NCBI GenBank assembly: GCA_029942265.1
Contig: JAOZTO010000004.1
Location: 6,191-19,737, forward strand
Length of the DNA stretch: 13,547 nucleotides
Source of the DNA: Desulfocapsa sp.
GTDB lineage: Bacteria; Desulfobacterota; Desulfobulbia; Desulfobulbales; Desulfocapsaceae
Direction of reading: 5' to 3'
A program made the translations under genes and the position numbers. Below, in pieces: positions 1 through 7,089 of the stretch; the first letter of the stretch is position 1; every line of letters starts with the position of its first letter. The notes below the pieces were generated by a model. The model was not told the origin of the DNA and searched no databases. It worked only from the letters and a program-made list of their open reading frames with translations.

Positions 1-1142
1 CCGGTAAGTGAAAGGCTATCTGCACCTTCTTTACACAACTGACCCGTAAGAATATGAAGATTATGAACAAGATTATTAGCCCAAACACCTTGTTTACGCT
101 GGTTTAATCCCATTGTCCAACAGCTGAGTGTTCCCTTGGAGTTTGCAAACTTACGGGCAACCTCACGGATTTGATCAGGTGATACCTTCCCACCCATAAT
201 TTTAGCTACTTTTTCAGGAGTATAATCAGCAAGGAATTTTTCATACTCACCAAATTCCATAGTTACTTTTTTGCCTTTTTTAAATATCGCATATTTATTA
301 AGGAAATCTTTGTCGTACAGTTTTTCCTTAACAATAACATGAGCCATTCCATTTAATAGGGCAAGGTCTGTTCCTGGCTTAAACTGTAGATGAATATCTG
401 CAATACGAGAAGTGAGCGAAATACGGGGATCTGCGTTGATAACTGTTACTTCTGGGTTATCAAGTTTCCTGCGCATAACACGTCTAAAAACGACTGGATG
501 AGCTTCAGCCATATTGGAGCCAATAATAAAAATACAATCAGCTTTTTCAATATCAGCATAGCCACCAATTGGTTCATCAGCACCAAAGGAAGTGAGATAG
601 CCACCAACTGCACTAGCCATACAAAGACGTGGATTTCCTTCTACATTATTCGTTTGTAATCCACCACGAAACATCTTCTGAAAAAAGTAGGTCTCTTCAG
701 TTAAACACTGACCTGATCCGTAATAGGCAACAGAATCATTACCATGATCTTTAACTGCAGTTGCAAATTTATCTGCTGCAATATCAAGTGCCTTGTCCCA
801 AGATATTTCTTTAAATTTATCAGTCTTTTTCTCTCGGTATAGTGGCTTAGTAAGACGGTCGGCATGCTGCATTACTTTCCAGAAATGCATTCCCTTCATA
901 CATACGTAACCATAATTTGTTCGTGATTGTGGAATACCACGTAATGCAATGGGATTGCCATCTTTAACACCAAGCTCAACCCTGCAACCAACACCACACA
1001 ACCTACACGATCCGCGATGCCATTCAGTTGAATCTGCGGCATTTGCAAGCCCACCTTCACCGAAAGGGAGACTCATTCCGATATAAGACGCAGCACTGAG
1101 CGCTGCGGTACGCTTTAGAAAATCTCTTCGTGTTTGTACCAT
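1..1142 (-). CDS. napA: Periplasmic nitrate reductase catalytic subunit, NapA-type (5' part; runs off the window)
   Basis: Molybdopterin (bis-MGD) oxidoreductase expected to reduce nitrate to nitrite in the periplasm. The start at 1142 follows GGGGGAGG with a 5-nt gap, and 380 codons are visible. A Tat signal opens the protein (RRDFLK at residues 5-10). Cysteines 46, 49, 53 and 81 (Cx2Cx3Cx27C) bind the [4Fe-4S] cluster, followed by the conserved lysine of CMKG. YYGSGQ (140-145), RLCMASAV (172-179, with Cys174 as the expected Mo ligand), GSNMAEAHP (208-216) and WANNLVHNLHILTG (354-367) all match the NapA pattern rather than formate dehydrogenase or polysulfide reductase. It starts 12 nt after the tetrahaem lipoprotein gene, and its ribosome site overlaps that stop, so the two are co-transcribed. 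Assimilatory or other NapA-like enzymes are the main alternative. The C-terminal half is not visible. Confidence 0.88.
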   Translation of the reverse strand, partial: MVQTRRDFLKRTAALSAASYIGMSLPFGEGGLANAADSTEWHRGSCRLCGVGCRVELGVKDGNPIALRGIPQSRTNYGYVCMKGMHFWKVMQHADRLTKPLYREKKTDKFKEISWDKALDIAADKFATAVKDHGNDSVAYYGSGQCLTEETYFFQKMFRGGLQTNNVEGNPRLCMASAVGGYLTSFGADEPIGGYADIEKADCIFIIGSNMAEAHPVVFRRVMRRKLDNPEVTVINADPRISLTSRIADIHLQFKPGTDLALLNGMAHVIVKEKLYDKDFLNKYAIFKKGKKVTMEFGEYEKFLADYTPEKVAKIMGGKVSPDQIREVARKFANSKGTLSCWTMGLNQRKQGVWANNLVHNLHILTGQLCKEGADSLSLT

Positions 1143-1154
1143 GATATCCTCCCC

Positions 1155-1550
1155 CTATGTGGTTTTTAATTTGAATGTATGTGTATTATGACAGGATGAA
1201 CATTTCTTGTCTTTTGCATCATCATGCTTCATACATTTTTCCATTTGTCCTACATGGCAAACCATACAATCGGAGGCTTCCGGTTGGGTCTTCATGTTTT
1301 CAAATGTACCATGGCACTGATAACATTTAACCATTCCGATTCCATGCAGCGAATCATACCATTCGGTATAGATATCTGGTGTAGCTTCCTGATGACACTC
1401 AAAACACGGAATCAACATTTCCTGTTCCGTCATCTCTGGATGCGCACTGGCATCCGCAATAACTGTTCCACCATCCTTTTGAGCTCCAGTACAGGCCCAC
1501 AACAGAAACAGAACAACTAATAACAGGTTAAGACCAAAAAGTTTTTTCAT
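1155..1550 (-). CDS. Tetrahaem c-type cytochrome lipoprotein
   Basis: Small electron carrier of 131 residues, probably anchored to a membrane by lipid and facing the periplasm. Residues 1-20 are a lipoprotein signal with lipobox LWAC (lipid-bearing Cys20). Four CxxCH haem sites follow at residues 49-53 (CFECH), 76-80 (CYQCH), 95-99 (CMVCH) and 117-121 (CSSCH); Cys106 lies outside any haem motif. An in-frame TTG lies two codons upstream, but the ATG at 1550 is preferred because GGGAGG sits exactly 6 nt before it. It lies directly upstream of napA, where other bacteria often have a NapB, NapC or NapM cytochrome, so it is inferred to be the electron donor of NapA. It does not look like dihaem NapB. 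The family is not recognised beyond multihaem cytochrome c. Confidence 0.85.
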   Translation of the reverse strand: MKKLFGLNLLLVVLFLLWACTGAQKDGGTVIADASAHPEMTEQEMLIPCFECHQEATPDIYTEWYDSLHGIGMVKCYQCHGTFENMKTQPEASDCMVCHVGQMEKCMKHDDAKDKKCSSCHNTHTFKLKTT

Positions 1551-1556
1551 GTACAA

Positions 1557-1562
1557 CCTCCC
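1557..1562 (-). promoter_or_regulatory. Ribosome binding site that sets the start of the tetrahaem lipoprotein
   Basis: GGGAGG on the minus strand, then TTGTAC, then ATG at 1550. The 6-nt gap is ideal for this ATG, whereas the in-frame TTG codon at 1556 would abut the ribosome site. This supports a 131-residue product. Confidence 0.75.
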
Positions 1563-1629
1563 AAAATTGAAAAATGAACTACTGATTTCTCCCCTTACTT
1601 CTTTACGTTCTTCAACAACAAACTGCTTT

Positions 1630-1941
1630 TTACTCTTTGTTTTTTTTTGCTTGATTTGCTTTACGTTCCTTCAATATCCGTTGTGACTCTTCCAGTGACA
1701 CAACTTCAGTATCAGTATATTCTTCCTCTGCAGCCGTTTCAGCTGCATCATATATAGCAATACCTAATACATTTCTTCCTGAGTTTTGTTTTCCTATTCC
1801 ATCCCCTCGATATGCATCCGGCATTCGAGGATATTTAAATGCTTCTTCTTTTGGTACAGATGTAGATGTGCATGCTGAGGTGAGCAATCCAACAAACAGC
1901 AACAAGACAAGTTTTGTGATCGTTTTTTTCCAGATAATCAT
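1630..1941 (-). CDS. Small lipoprotein of unknown function
   Basis: A 103-residue protein that I do not recognise. Residues 1-24 form a lipoprotein signal with positive residues (KK at 5-6), a hydrophobic run and lipobox TSAC with Cys24. The mature part is hydrophilic. It has a short motif RGDGIGKQNSGRNVLGIAIYD in the middle (residues 45-65), then an acidic stretch, and it ends in a basic tail rich in lysine. It has no haem motif and no further cysteine. It starts 4 nt after the stop of the upstream exported protein, so both are in one operon, which leads to the tetrahaem lipoprotein and napA. A role in assembly or anchoring of the respiratory complex is possible from context only. Confidence 0.7.
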   Translation of the reverse strand: MIIWKKTITKLVLLLFVGLLTSACTSTSVPKEEAFKYPRMPDAYRGDGIGKQNSGRNVLGIAIYDAAETAAEEEYTDTEVVSLEESQRILKERKANQAKKNKE

Positions 1942-1945
1942 GACA

Positions 1946-2620
1946 TTATTTGTTCAAGTATTTTTTAGTCAGCATATCCGATTGAATCATAACATAGTTA
2001 TCGCTGGTTATATTTTCATCTGACTGTTCGACTTTTTTCTCAACTTCTGTTAAAGGCTGAGCAGATGTTGCTGTCATGGTATCAACATTCTTTGAAGAAC
2101 TAAATTTTATTGTTGCAAGCACTATCAAACTTTCCAGCTGTCCATCTTTTTTAACTGCGCGATACAATTCCTGCGAGATAAAGCCATCTTCACCATAATT
2201 CCAATAAATGGTATCTCCATGCGCTTCTGCGGTTGGTTCGCCATATTGCATCATGAGCGCACCAATTGTTTGTTTAAAATCAGCTTTTTCAGCCTCCTTA
2301 TCACGTTTATACATTGCTATAACTACATTCGATTTTCCATCAACAATGACAAAAATATCTTTATCTTTAAATTTGATTGTTCCTGGGTATGCCTTTTCTT
2401 CATTATTATTTTTAGCTATTTCCTGCTGTTCAGCCGTCAACTCTTTACCAAGGATGTAATGCTCAAAACCAAGATTGAATGAAGCAACTTTTTTTTGTAA
2501 TTCTGTTTTTGACATCTTGCTGTAATCTACCGATCCGCTAATCCCAGTTCCATAAGTCATAAGAACAACGAAGCTTGTAAAAACTGCCACCAAACACTGT
2601 TTACACTTAAAATTTTTCAT
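1946..2620 (-). CDS. Exported protein of unknown function
   Basis: A 224-residue protein that I do not recognise. An N-terminal hydrophobic segment (about residues 10-28) after lysines 2, 5 and 7 looks like a signal peptide; cleavage near residue 30 is plausible. It contains a CxxC pair (Cys6, Cys9) in front of the hydrophobic segment, but the rest of the protein has no cysteine. The body alternates predicted strands and helices, including TIKFKDKDIFVIVDGKSNVV (81-100) and a segment with QYGEPTAEA and YWNYGEDG, followed by a polar, probably flexible tail. It is the first gene after the terminator that closes the octahaem cytochrome gene, with AAGGGA placed 4 nt before the ATG. It probably works in the periplasm with the NapA block. 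No enzymatic motif is visible. Confidence 0.7.
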   Translation of the reverse strand: MKNFKCKQCLVAVFTSFVVLMTYGTGISGSVDYSKMSKTELQKKVASFNLGFEHYILGKELTAEQQEIAKNNNEEKAYPGTIKFKDKDIFVIVDGKSNVVIAMYKRDKEAEKADFKQTIGALMMQYGEPTAEAHGDTIYWNYGEDGFISQELYRAVKKDGQLESLIVLATIKFSSSKNVDTMTATSAQPLTEVEKKVEQSDENITSDNYVMIQSDMLTKKYLNK

Positions 2621-2742
2621 ATATTCCCTTTGTTGTTTAAAATGAACAATTACAATTTAGCTCTGATGGCTTGCCAGATTAACCAGCAAAGTTAAAGCGA
2701 ATTATTCAAGTCACCCTGAAGCCTTTACATTAGAAAAACCAC

Positions 2743-2775
2743 AAAAAGCCCCAGAACAATAAACTGTTCCGGGGC
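2743..2775 (-). terminator. Intrinsic terminator after the octahaem cytochrome gene
   Basis: On the minus strand an 11-bp stem (GCCCCGGAACA pairing with TGTTCTGGGGC, one G-T pair) closes a 6-nt loop and is followed by TTTTT. It begins 28 nt after the octahaem stop. It separates the NrfCD/octahaem block from the NapA block, unless read-through occurs. Confidence 0.88.
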
Positions 2776-2802
2776 ATTTTACTCATAATTACTTCTTACA
2801 TC

Positions 2803-4389
2803 TTACTGTTTGTAACGGGCTTTTTGCTCTTCGTTGATCTCAAGCATAACATTTTTGTCAAAGCCTTTTTTGTACCACTGATGTTCAGGACGAGCAAGAA
2901 TCACATCAACTTCTTTCTGAAATTCAGCTGTTTTTCCATGCTCTTCAGCAAGCTGCATCAATTCAGGTATGAATTTGAAATAGAAGTTATGGGCGACATC
3001 ATACATTCCATGCCAATGAGTATAATCTGGTCCCTGCATTGCGGCACCGTGACGAGCACGACGTCCTTCATGATGCCAGAGTTCCCACCAGTGCCATCCA
3101 AGTTCGGTATGGAAAGTAGATCCTTCAATCAAACCTTCTTTCTTAGCCATGCCGTAAAGTTTCTTGGCAGGTTTAGCGAATTTTTCATTGTACGTAACAA
3201 CAAGAGCGTCAAACTGAGTATAGAAATTATCTACTTTCTGCTCACCATGACACTGTTTACAAACAGCCTTCATGTTCCCACGACGTTCTTCCCAGGAAAC
3301 AACCTTAATAGCTTCTTTTTCAACTGGAACTTTTTTCCATTTACCATCTACAAACTTGAACTCTTTGTATTTGATAATTTGACCAACCTGTGGTGGAATG
3401 TCACCAGGAATATCTTTCTGAGTGCCATCTTCAAATTCAACACGATTAATTTTTGGAGACACTTTAGGACGTAAATTCCATGAAATACGATCACCAACAT
3501 TATGGGTGTTTTCTGATACGGAACCATCAGTTTTCACAAAAGAACCCATATGACAGGTAGAACAGGTAGGAGCTGTGTAGTAATCTTTTCCAAGTACCCA
3601 TTTTCCAGATTTTTGGATATTCATACCGTTCATGCCGCGATCACGGGTTGCTGAATAATACGCAATACCGTGTTTAGACTCTTGATACACTTCCATCTGT
3701 GGATGATCAGGGCCAAGATGGCATTTCCCACAATTCTCAGGCTGACGAGCTGTGGCGGATCTAAAGGAATGTTTACCATGACAGGCATTACAGGATCCTT
3801 TTGTTCCATCAGGATTCAAACGACCAATACCACTATTGGGGTAGGTCATCGGATCAATCATTACAGCTTTATGCTGATTCAACAAAAGTTTACCATCATC
3901 ACCTTTCATAAACTTAATGATGGAACCATGACACTGCCAGCAACCGTTAACAGCATCAGCTTTGTCTTCCATGGAACAGATAACTTCACCAAGCACGTTA
4001 TCAAGCGAGGCCATAATCTGACCTGCTGATGCGTGATGGGAAGGAGCCATCTGTTTCACTTCATTTTCATGACAGAATGCACAATCTGCAGGACTCATGA
4101 TGGTTTTGATTAAAGCACCTTCATGCATGTAACTACCGGGATCGCTTTCTTTTGCTGCATGACAGTTAAAACAAGCTACCTGTCCATCCTGAGCGGCAGC
4201 ATGGGGTGAATTTTTCCACTGCATAACCAGTGAATAATTCTCTTTCTGATGGCAATTAATACACTTGACGTTGGCCTCTTTAACAGCCTCGTCCTGAGTA
4301 TTCATTGATGCCTTGGTGGTTGCAAATGAAGGGCTTGCAATCATTAAACCAAGTGCTGCCACTGAAAGATATGTCTTCCAATATTGCAT
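2803..4389 (-). CDS. Octahaem cytochrome c of the hydroxylamine oxidoreductase (HAO) family, likely nitrite or hydroxylamine reductase
   Basis: A secreted 528-residue periplasmic protein. The signal peptide ends near SPSFA (residues 19-23). Eight CxxCH sites lie at 43, 73, 103, 150, 200, 220, 276 and 377; by HAO numbering the fourth (CWQCH) would be the catalytic haem. The C-terminal block EGRRARHGAA (441-450) with GPDYTHWHG (453-461) is the HAO-family signature. There is no CxxCK haem, so it is neither NrfA nor the octahaem nitrite or tetrathionate reductases. Known relatives run forwards (hydroxylamine oxidation) or in reverse (nitrite to hydroxylamine or ammonium). Beside a quinol-linked NrfCD module and NapA, the reductive direction is the better inference. 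Residues about 316-360, between haems 7 and 8, look like an insertion. The gene starts 124 nt after nrfD, with GGGAGG upstream of the ATG, and ends at a terminator. Confidence 0.85.
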   Translation of the reverse strand: MQYWKTYLSVAALGLMIASPSFATTKASMNTQDEAVKEANVKCINCHQKENYSLVMQWKNSPHAAAQDGQVACFNCHAAKESDPGSYMHEGALIKTIMSPADCAFCHENEVKQMAPSHHASAGQIMASLDNVLGEVICSMEDKADAVNGCWQCHGSIIKFMKGDDGKLLLNQHKAVMIDPMTYPNSGIGRLNPDGTKGSCNACHGKHSFRSATARQPENCGKCHLGPDHPQMEVYQESKHGIAYYSATRDRGMNGMNIQKSGKWVLGKDYYTAPTCSTCHMGSFVKTDGSVSENTHNVGDRISWNLRPKVSPKINRVEFEDGTQKDIPGDIPPQVGQIIKYKEFKFVDGKWKKVPVEKEAIKVVSWEERRGNMKAVCKQCHGEQKVDNFYTQFDALVVTYNEKFAKPAKKLYGMAKKEGLIEGSTFHTELGWHWWELWHHEGRRARHGAAMQGPDYTHWHGMYDVAHNFYFKFIPELMQLAEEHGKTAEFQKEVDVILARPEHQWYKKGFDKNVMLEINEEQKARYKQ

Positions 4390-4513
4390 GTTTTCTTTCC
4401 TCCCTTAGGAAATTTAGTTTTTTACCGGGTTGTTCCGGCTTTTACAATACTCTTTCGTACTACTTCGATTTTCCGATTACCTGTGAAATAGTCTTCAGAA
4501 AAAATTGTTTTTA

Positions 4514-5707
4514 TTACGCTGTTTCAACACCATCATCATCCATCCAGAAAGGCAATACTTTACCAATGATCCAAAGAATAACAACGGGAGCTATCATTAT
4601 AAGAATAGCAGGCAAAATCCCTTCTTTTTCAAACCACATGGGGTGAAAAGTAGTTGCACCGCGTTCACTCTTTGACATTAACTGTCCACCAACAACCACG
4701 TTCCAGCGCATGAGGAGTACCTGAATAAGTATCATCACGGAAACAATGGGTGCGATAAAGAGCAGAAGTGAATCTTTGAACTTTATTAGACTCATAGCCA
4801 TCAGGACGAAGAAAGGAATCACCGAGAAAACCCCAACTTGAGCAACCCAAAAGCTGGTAAACAAGGGCCCCGAATACAAGGCTTCGAGTGTATGCCAATG
4901 ATGTGTTGCCATATAAAAGTGAGAAAATATTTCAAGCATCTCAAAGACAAAATCAAGGATAAAGAATCCCCAAAGAAACTTGATAAGGGTCTGTACACAA
5001 TCAACATCTATCTTTCTTCCTGAAATTTTCATCAGAAAAATGTAGGTCACGATAATCCCTGCAATCCCTGAAACACAGGCAGAAAGCAGAAAAATTAACG
5101 GCATAAGAGGTGTCGCCCACAGTGGATTTGCTTTAATACCACCGAAAATAAAACCAACATAGCCATGGAGCACACAGGCCATTGGAATACCAATTGCTGC
5201 AAGAAATGCAATTATTTTTTGGTCAAGTTTCAGGGCGCGTTCGGATACATTGTCACTACCGATTGCAAGTACGCTATAAAGCATTTTCATAAAGCCTGTT
5301 GCTTTCTGACCAAGGGCAACAACTGTCGGTCTGAAAATAAAGAGGATTTCCAGAACCAGAACAATAAAATAAGCAGTATAAATATAACCAAATCCAGCCA
5401 TTGCCGAGGTAGGATTAGGGGTCAACATCATTGACATCGCACGTTCCGGATGGCCAAGATGATTAAGTAATGGCCAAGTTGCACAGATCAAAAAAGCAAG
5501 TGCAAAAAGAAGTGAGAATCTGGCAACTGGTTTCAAAGCCTTAATATGAAATACATGATACAGAGAGGAGACAATAAATGCTCCCGCTACAAGTCCTGTA
5601 ATGTACGGATAAAGAACGATCATCAAACTCCAATGGACATGAAGATCGTTTGGAAAAATGTAATTAGCCGCTGCTGCGACAGCATCACCATGCACTGCTA
5701 CACTCAT
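4514..5707 (-). CDS. nrfD: NrfD/PsrC-family integral membrane quinone-interacting subunit
   Basis: A 397-residue polytopic membrane protein with about ten hydrophobic segments, from residue 26 almost to the C-terminus. It is expected to exchange electrons between the menaquinone pool and the partner iron-sulfur protein. Family features include the first-helix pattern HWSLMIVLYPYITGLVAGAF (25-44) and the LNHLGHPERA loop followed by MLTPNPTSAMAGFG. It is the longer form seen in HybB/QrcD-like proteins. The start ATG shares its A with the TAA stop of the ferredoxin gene (TAATG), which indicates translational coupling. The family is certain; the symbol nrfD names the family only. The partner cytochromes make quinol oxidation for nitrite or nitrate reduction likely, but the sequence does not show the direction of electron flow. 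Confidence 0.87.
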   Translation of the reverse strand: MSVAVHGDAVAAAANYIFPNDLHVHWSLMIVLYPYITGLVAGAFIVSSLYHVFHIKALKPVARFSLLFALAFLICATWPLLNHLGHPERAMSMMLTPNPTSAMAGFGYIYTAYFIVLVLEILFIFRPTVVALGQKATGFMKMLYSVLAIGSDNVSERALKLDQKIIAFLAAIGIPMACVLHGYVGFIFGGIKANPLWATPLMPLIFLLSACVSGIAGIIVTYIFLMKISGRKIDVDCVQTLIKFLWGFFILDFVFEMLEIFSHFYMATHHWHTLEALYSGPLFTSFWVAQVGVFSVIPFFVLMAMSLIKFKDSLLLFIAPIVSVMILIQVLLMRWNVVVGGQLMSKSERGATTFHPMWFEKEGILPAILIMIAPVVILWIIGKVLPFWMDDDGVETA

Positions 5708-6510
5708 TATACAACCTCCCTTCTAAGTCCAAGATAATGAAGCGCGGGTTGATTACCCATTCCTGGCTTGAGCACGGAAATCACATGAGGCTCACGCAAA
5801 AGCTTATACACTTCAGAGTTTTTATCATTTAAATCGCCAAATTTTCTGGCGTGTACAGGACAAACATTAACACAAGTTGGCAATAGGCCTTCACGCACAC
5901 GGTGGTAACACCAGGTACATTTATCAGCAGTTTTTGTCACCGGATTCAGATAACGTGCTGAATATGGACATGCCTGAATACAATAACCACATCCAACGCA
6001 GCGTTTTTTATCAACCAGGATAAAGCCATCTTCCGTGCGGTAGGTCGCTCCTACGGGACAGACCTGAACACAAGATGGTTTCTGGCACATATTACAGAGT
6101 TTAGGGACAAAAAAAGTATCTCTTACCGGGTACGGAATATCTGTCCGTGGTTTTGTATACCCATCAAGTCCACCGTTTGGACAATCAACAAAGACTTCAT
6201 CATGATCGTCAATAACATAGCGCTCAACCCAAGTACGATAATTTCCATCTGGAACGTTATATTCATTCTTGTCTGCAACACAACATGACCCACAACCAAT
6301 ACAGGCTGTAACGTCAACTATAAACACAAATTGATTTTTCAAAAATGGTGAATGATCGCCACGTACACCGGGGATCTGCTCAGGAATAGCGCCGTCAAGT
6401 GCTGCTCCTGCAGGAATAACCATAAGCAAAGAACCGGCAATTGTACCACTGAGAACATTCTTGATGAAGGCACGTCGATCTTTTTGTATTTCTTTTTCTA
6501 TATCTATCAT
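5707..6510 (-). CDS. nrfC: Exported NrfC-type ferredoxin with four [4Fe-4S] clusters
   Basis: A 267-residue electron-transfer subunit. The N-terminus has a twin-arginine signal (RRAFIK, residues 12-17) and a hydrophobic run to about residue 38, which places the protein in the periplasm. Ligands for four clusters are seen: Cys70/73/76 with Cys217; Cys139/142/147 with Cys201 or its neighbours; Cys151 with Cys171/174/177; and Cys181 with Cys198/201/213. The exact pairing is inferred from the family. CIGCGSC, CNMC, CVGCGYC and CTWC mark the four groups. It is the standard partner of NrfD and should pass electrons from quinol to the multihaem cytochromes. Both ends overlap neighbours by the stop/start pattern TAATG, so the tetrahaem, ferredoxin and NrfD genes form one tightly coupled unit. 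Confidence 0.88.
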   Translation of the reverse strand: MIDIEKEIQKDRRAFIKNVLSGTIAGSLLMVIPAGAALDGAIPEQIPGVRGDHSPFLKNQFVFIVDVTACIGCGSCCVADKNEYNVPDGNYRTWVERYVIDDHDEVFVDCPNGGLDGYTKPRTDIPYPVRDTFFVPKLCNMCQKPSCVQVCPVGATYRTEDGFILVDKKRCVGCGYCIQACPYSARYLNPVTKTADKCTWCYHRVREGLLPTCVNVCPVHARKFGDLNDKNSEVYKLLREPHVISVLKPGMGNQPALHYLGLRREVV

Positions 6511-7067
6511 TAGTTCTTCTTATCCCCCTTCATCTCCATACCCATCATTTCGTTTGCAGCTTTTATCCAGAGTAGTGGATCATGAACCATATGACACTGG
6601 TTACAGTTATGATCAACTTGTACCTTCATCTCTTCAAGATGCTGTGGCATTGCAACGACTTTAATGGATTCTTCCGGGCGGGCTCTAATAATTTTATTGT
6701 GACAGCGAAGACAGAGTTCTTTGATCTCCATTCCTTTCTTGACAGGTAATTTTGCTACATATTTACCGTCTTTTACGTGATCCGCATAAGGCCCATGGCA
6801 AAATTCACACGATACCGTTTTGTGAACACCTGCCTTGTGAATAAGTCTAATGGGGCGATGGCACTCAAAACAGGATTCGTTTGTGTGGCTTCGCACCTCA
6901 ACATTTCGTTGATCCTCAAGATCACTTCCCCGATAATGTCCATACTGTCCCATAGTATCGGGCAATAGATAATTTCTGCCAACGACCGCAAGAACACCAA
7001 CAACGATAAAAATCAGTACGATCTTCACCACATGGCTGTAATATTTTGATTTATACTCCTTCTCCAC
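6510..7067 (-). CDS. Membrane-anchored tetrahaem c-type cytochrome
   Basis: First gene of the cytochrome operon; 185 residues. One transmembrane helix (about residues 13-31) follows a lysine-containing N-terminus, so the haem domain faces the periplasm. Four CxxCH sites lie at residues 66-70 (CFECH), 87-91 (CEFCH), 119-123 (CLRCH) and 155-159 (CNQCH), and CNQCHMVHDP contributes further histidines that could be distal ligands. The layout resembles NapC/NrfH-like anchors, but the sequence does not match them closely. It probably takes electrons from the NrfCD pair and hands them to the octahaem cytochrome or the lipoprotein cytochrome. Translation starts at GTG. The codon directly before it is an in-frame TAG, and AGGGGAGG lies 5 nt upstream, so this start is well supported. 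Confidence 0.87.
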   Translation of the reverse strand: MEKEYKSKYYSHVVKIVLIFIVVGVLAVVGRNYLLPDTMGQYGHYRGSDLEDQRNVEVRSHTNESCFECHRPIRLIHKAGVHKTVSCEFCHGPYADHVKDGKYVAKLPVKKGMEIKELCLRCHNKIIRARPEESIKVVAMPQHLEEMKVQVDHNCNQCHMVHDPLLWIKAANEMMGMEMKGDKKN

Positions 7068-7072
7068 CTAGG

Positions 7073-7080
7073 CCTCCCCT
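7073..7080 (-). promoter_or_regulatory. Ribosome binding site for the GTG-started tetrahaem cytochrome
   Basis: AGGGGAGG on the minus strand, 5 nt before GTG. The nearly perfect anti-16S complement and the in-frame TAG just before GTG fix the unusual start codon. Confidence 0.8.
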
Positions 7081-7089
7081 TGGTTATTT

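Noticed and set aside
2679..2695. Inverted repeat TTAAC-N7-GTTAA before the exported-protein gene
   Set aside because: Short, AT-rich and without a second copy; it could be an operator but is within chance expectation.
2685..2700. Sigma-54-like sequence TCGCTTTAACTTTGCT (minus strand) before the NapA block
   Set aside because: The -12 half is good (TTTGCT), but the essential -24 GG is CG, and no copy of the 18-bp palindrome is nearby.
2824..3474. 216-codon plus-strand open frame opposite the octahaem cytochrome
   Set aside because: Antisense shadow of a gene with eight intact CxxCH motifs; no ribosome site and no known features.
4390..4513. Hairpin CCGG...CCGG in the gap between nrfD and the octahaem gene
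   Set aside because: Only about 4-5 bp of stem and no proper T-tract directly after it, so neither a terminator nor a processing site is supported. No promoter was seen in this gap either.
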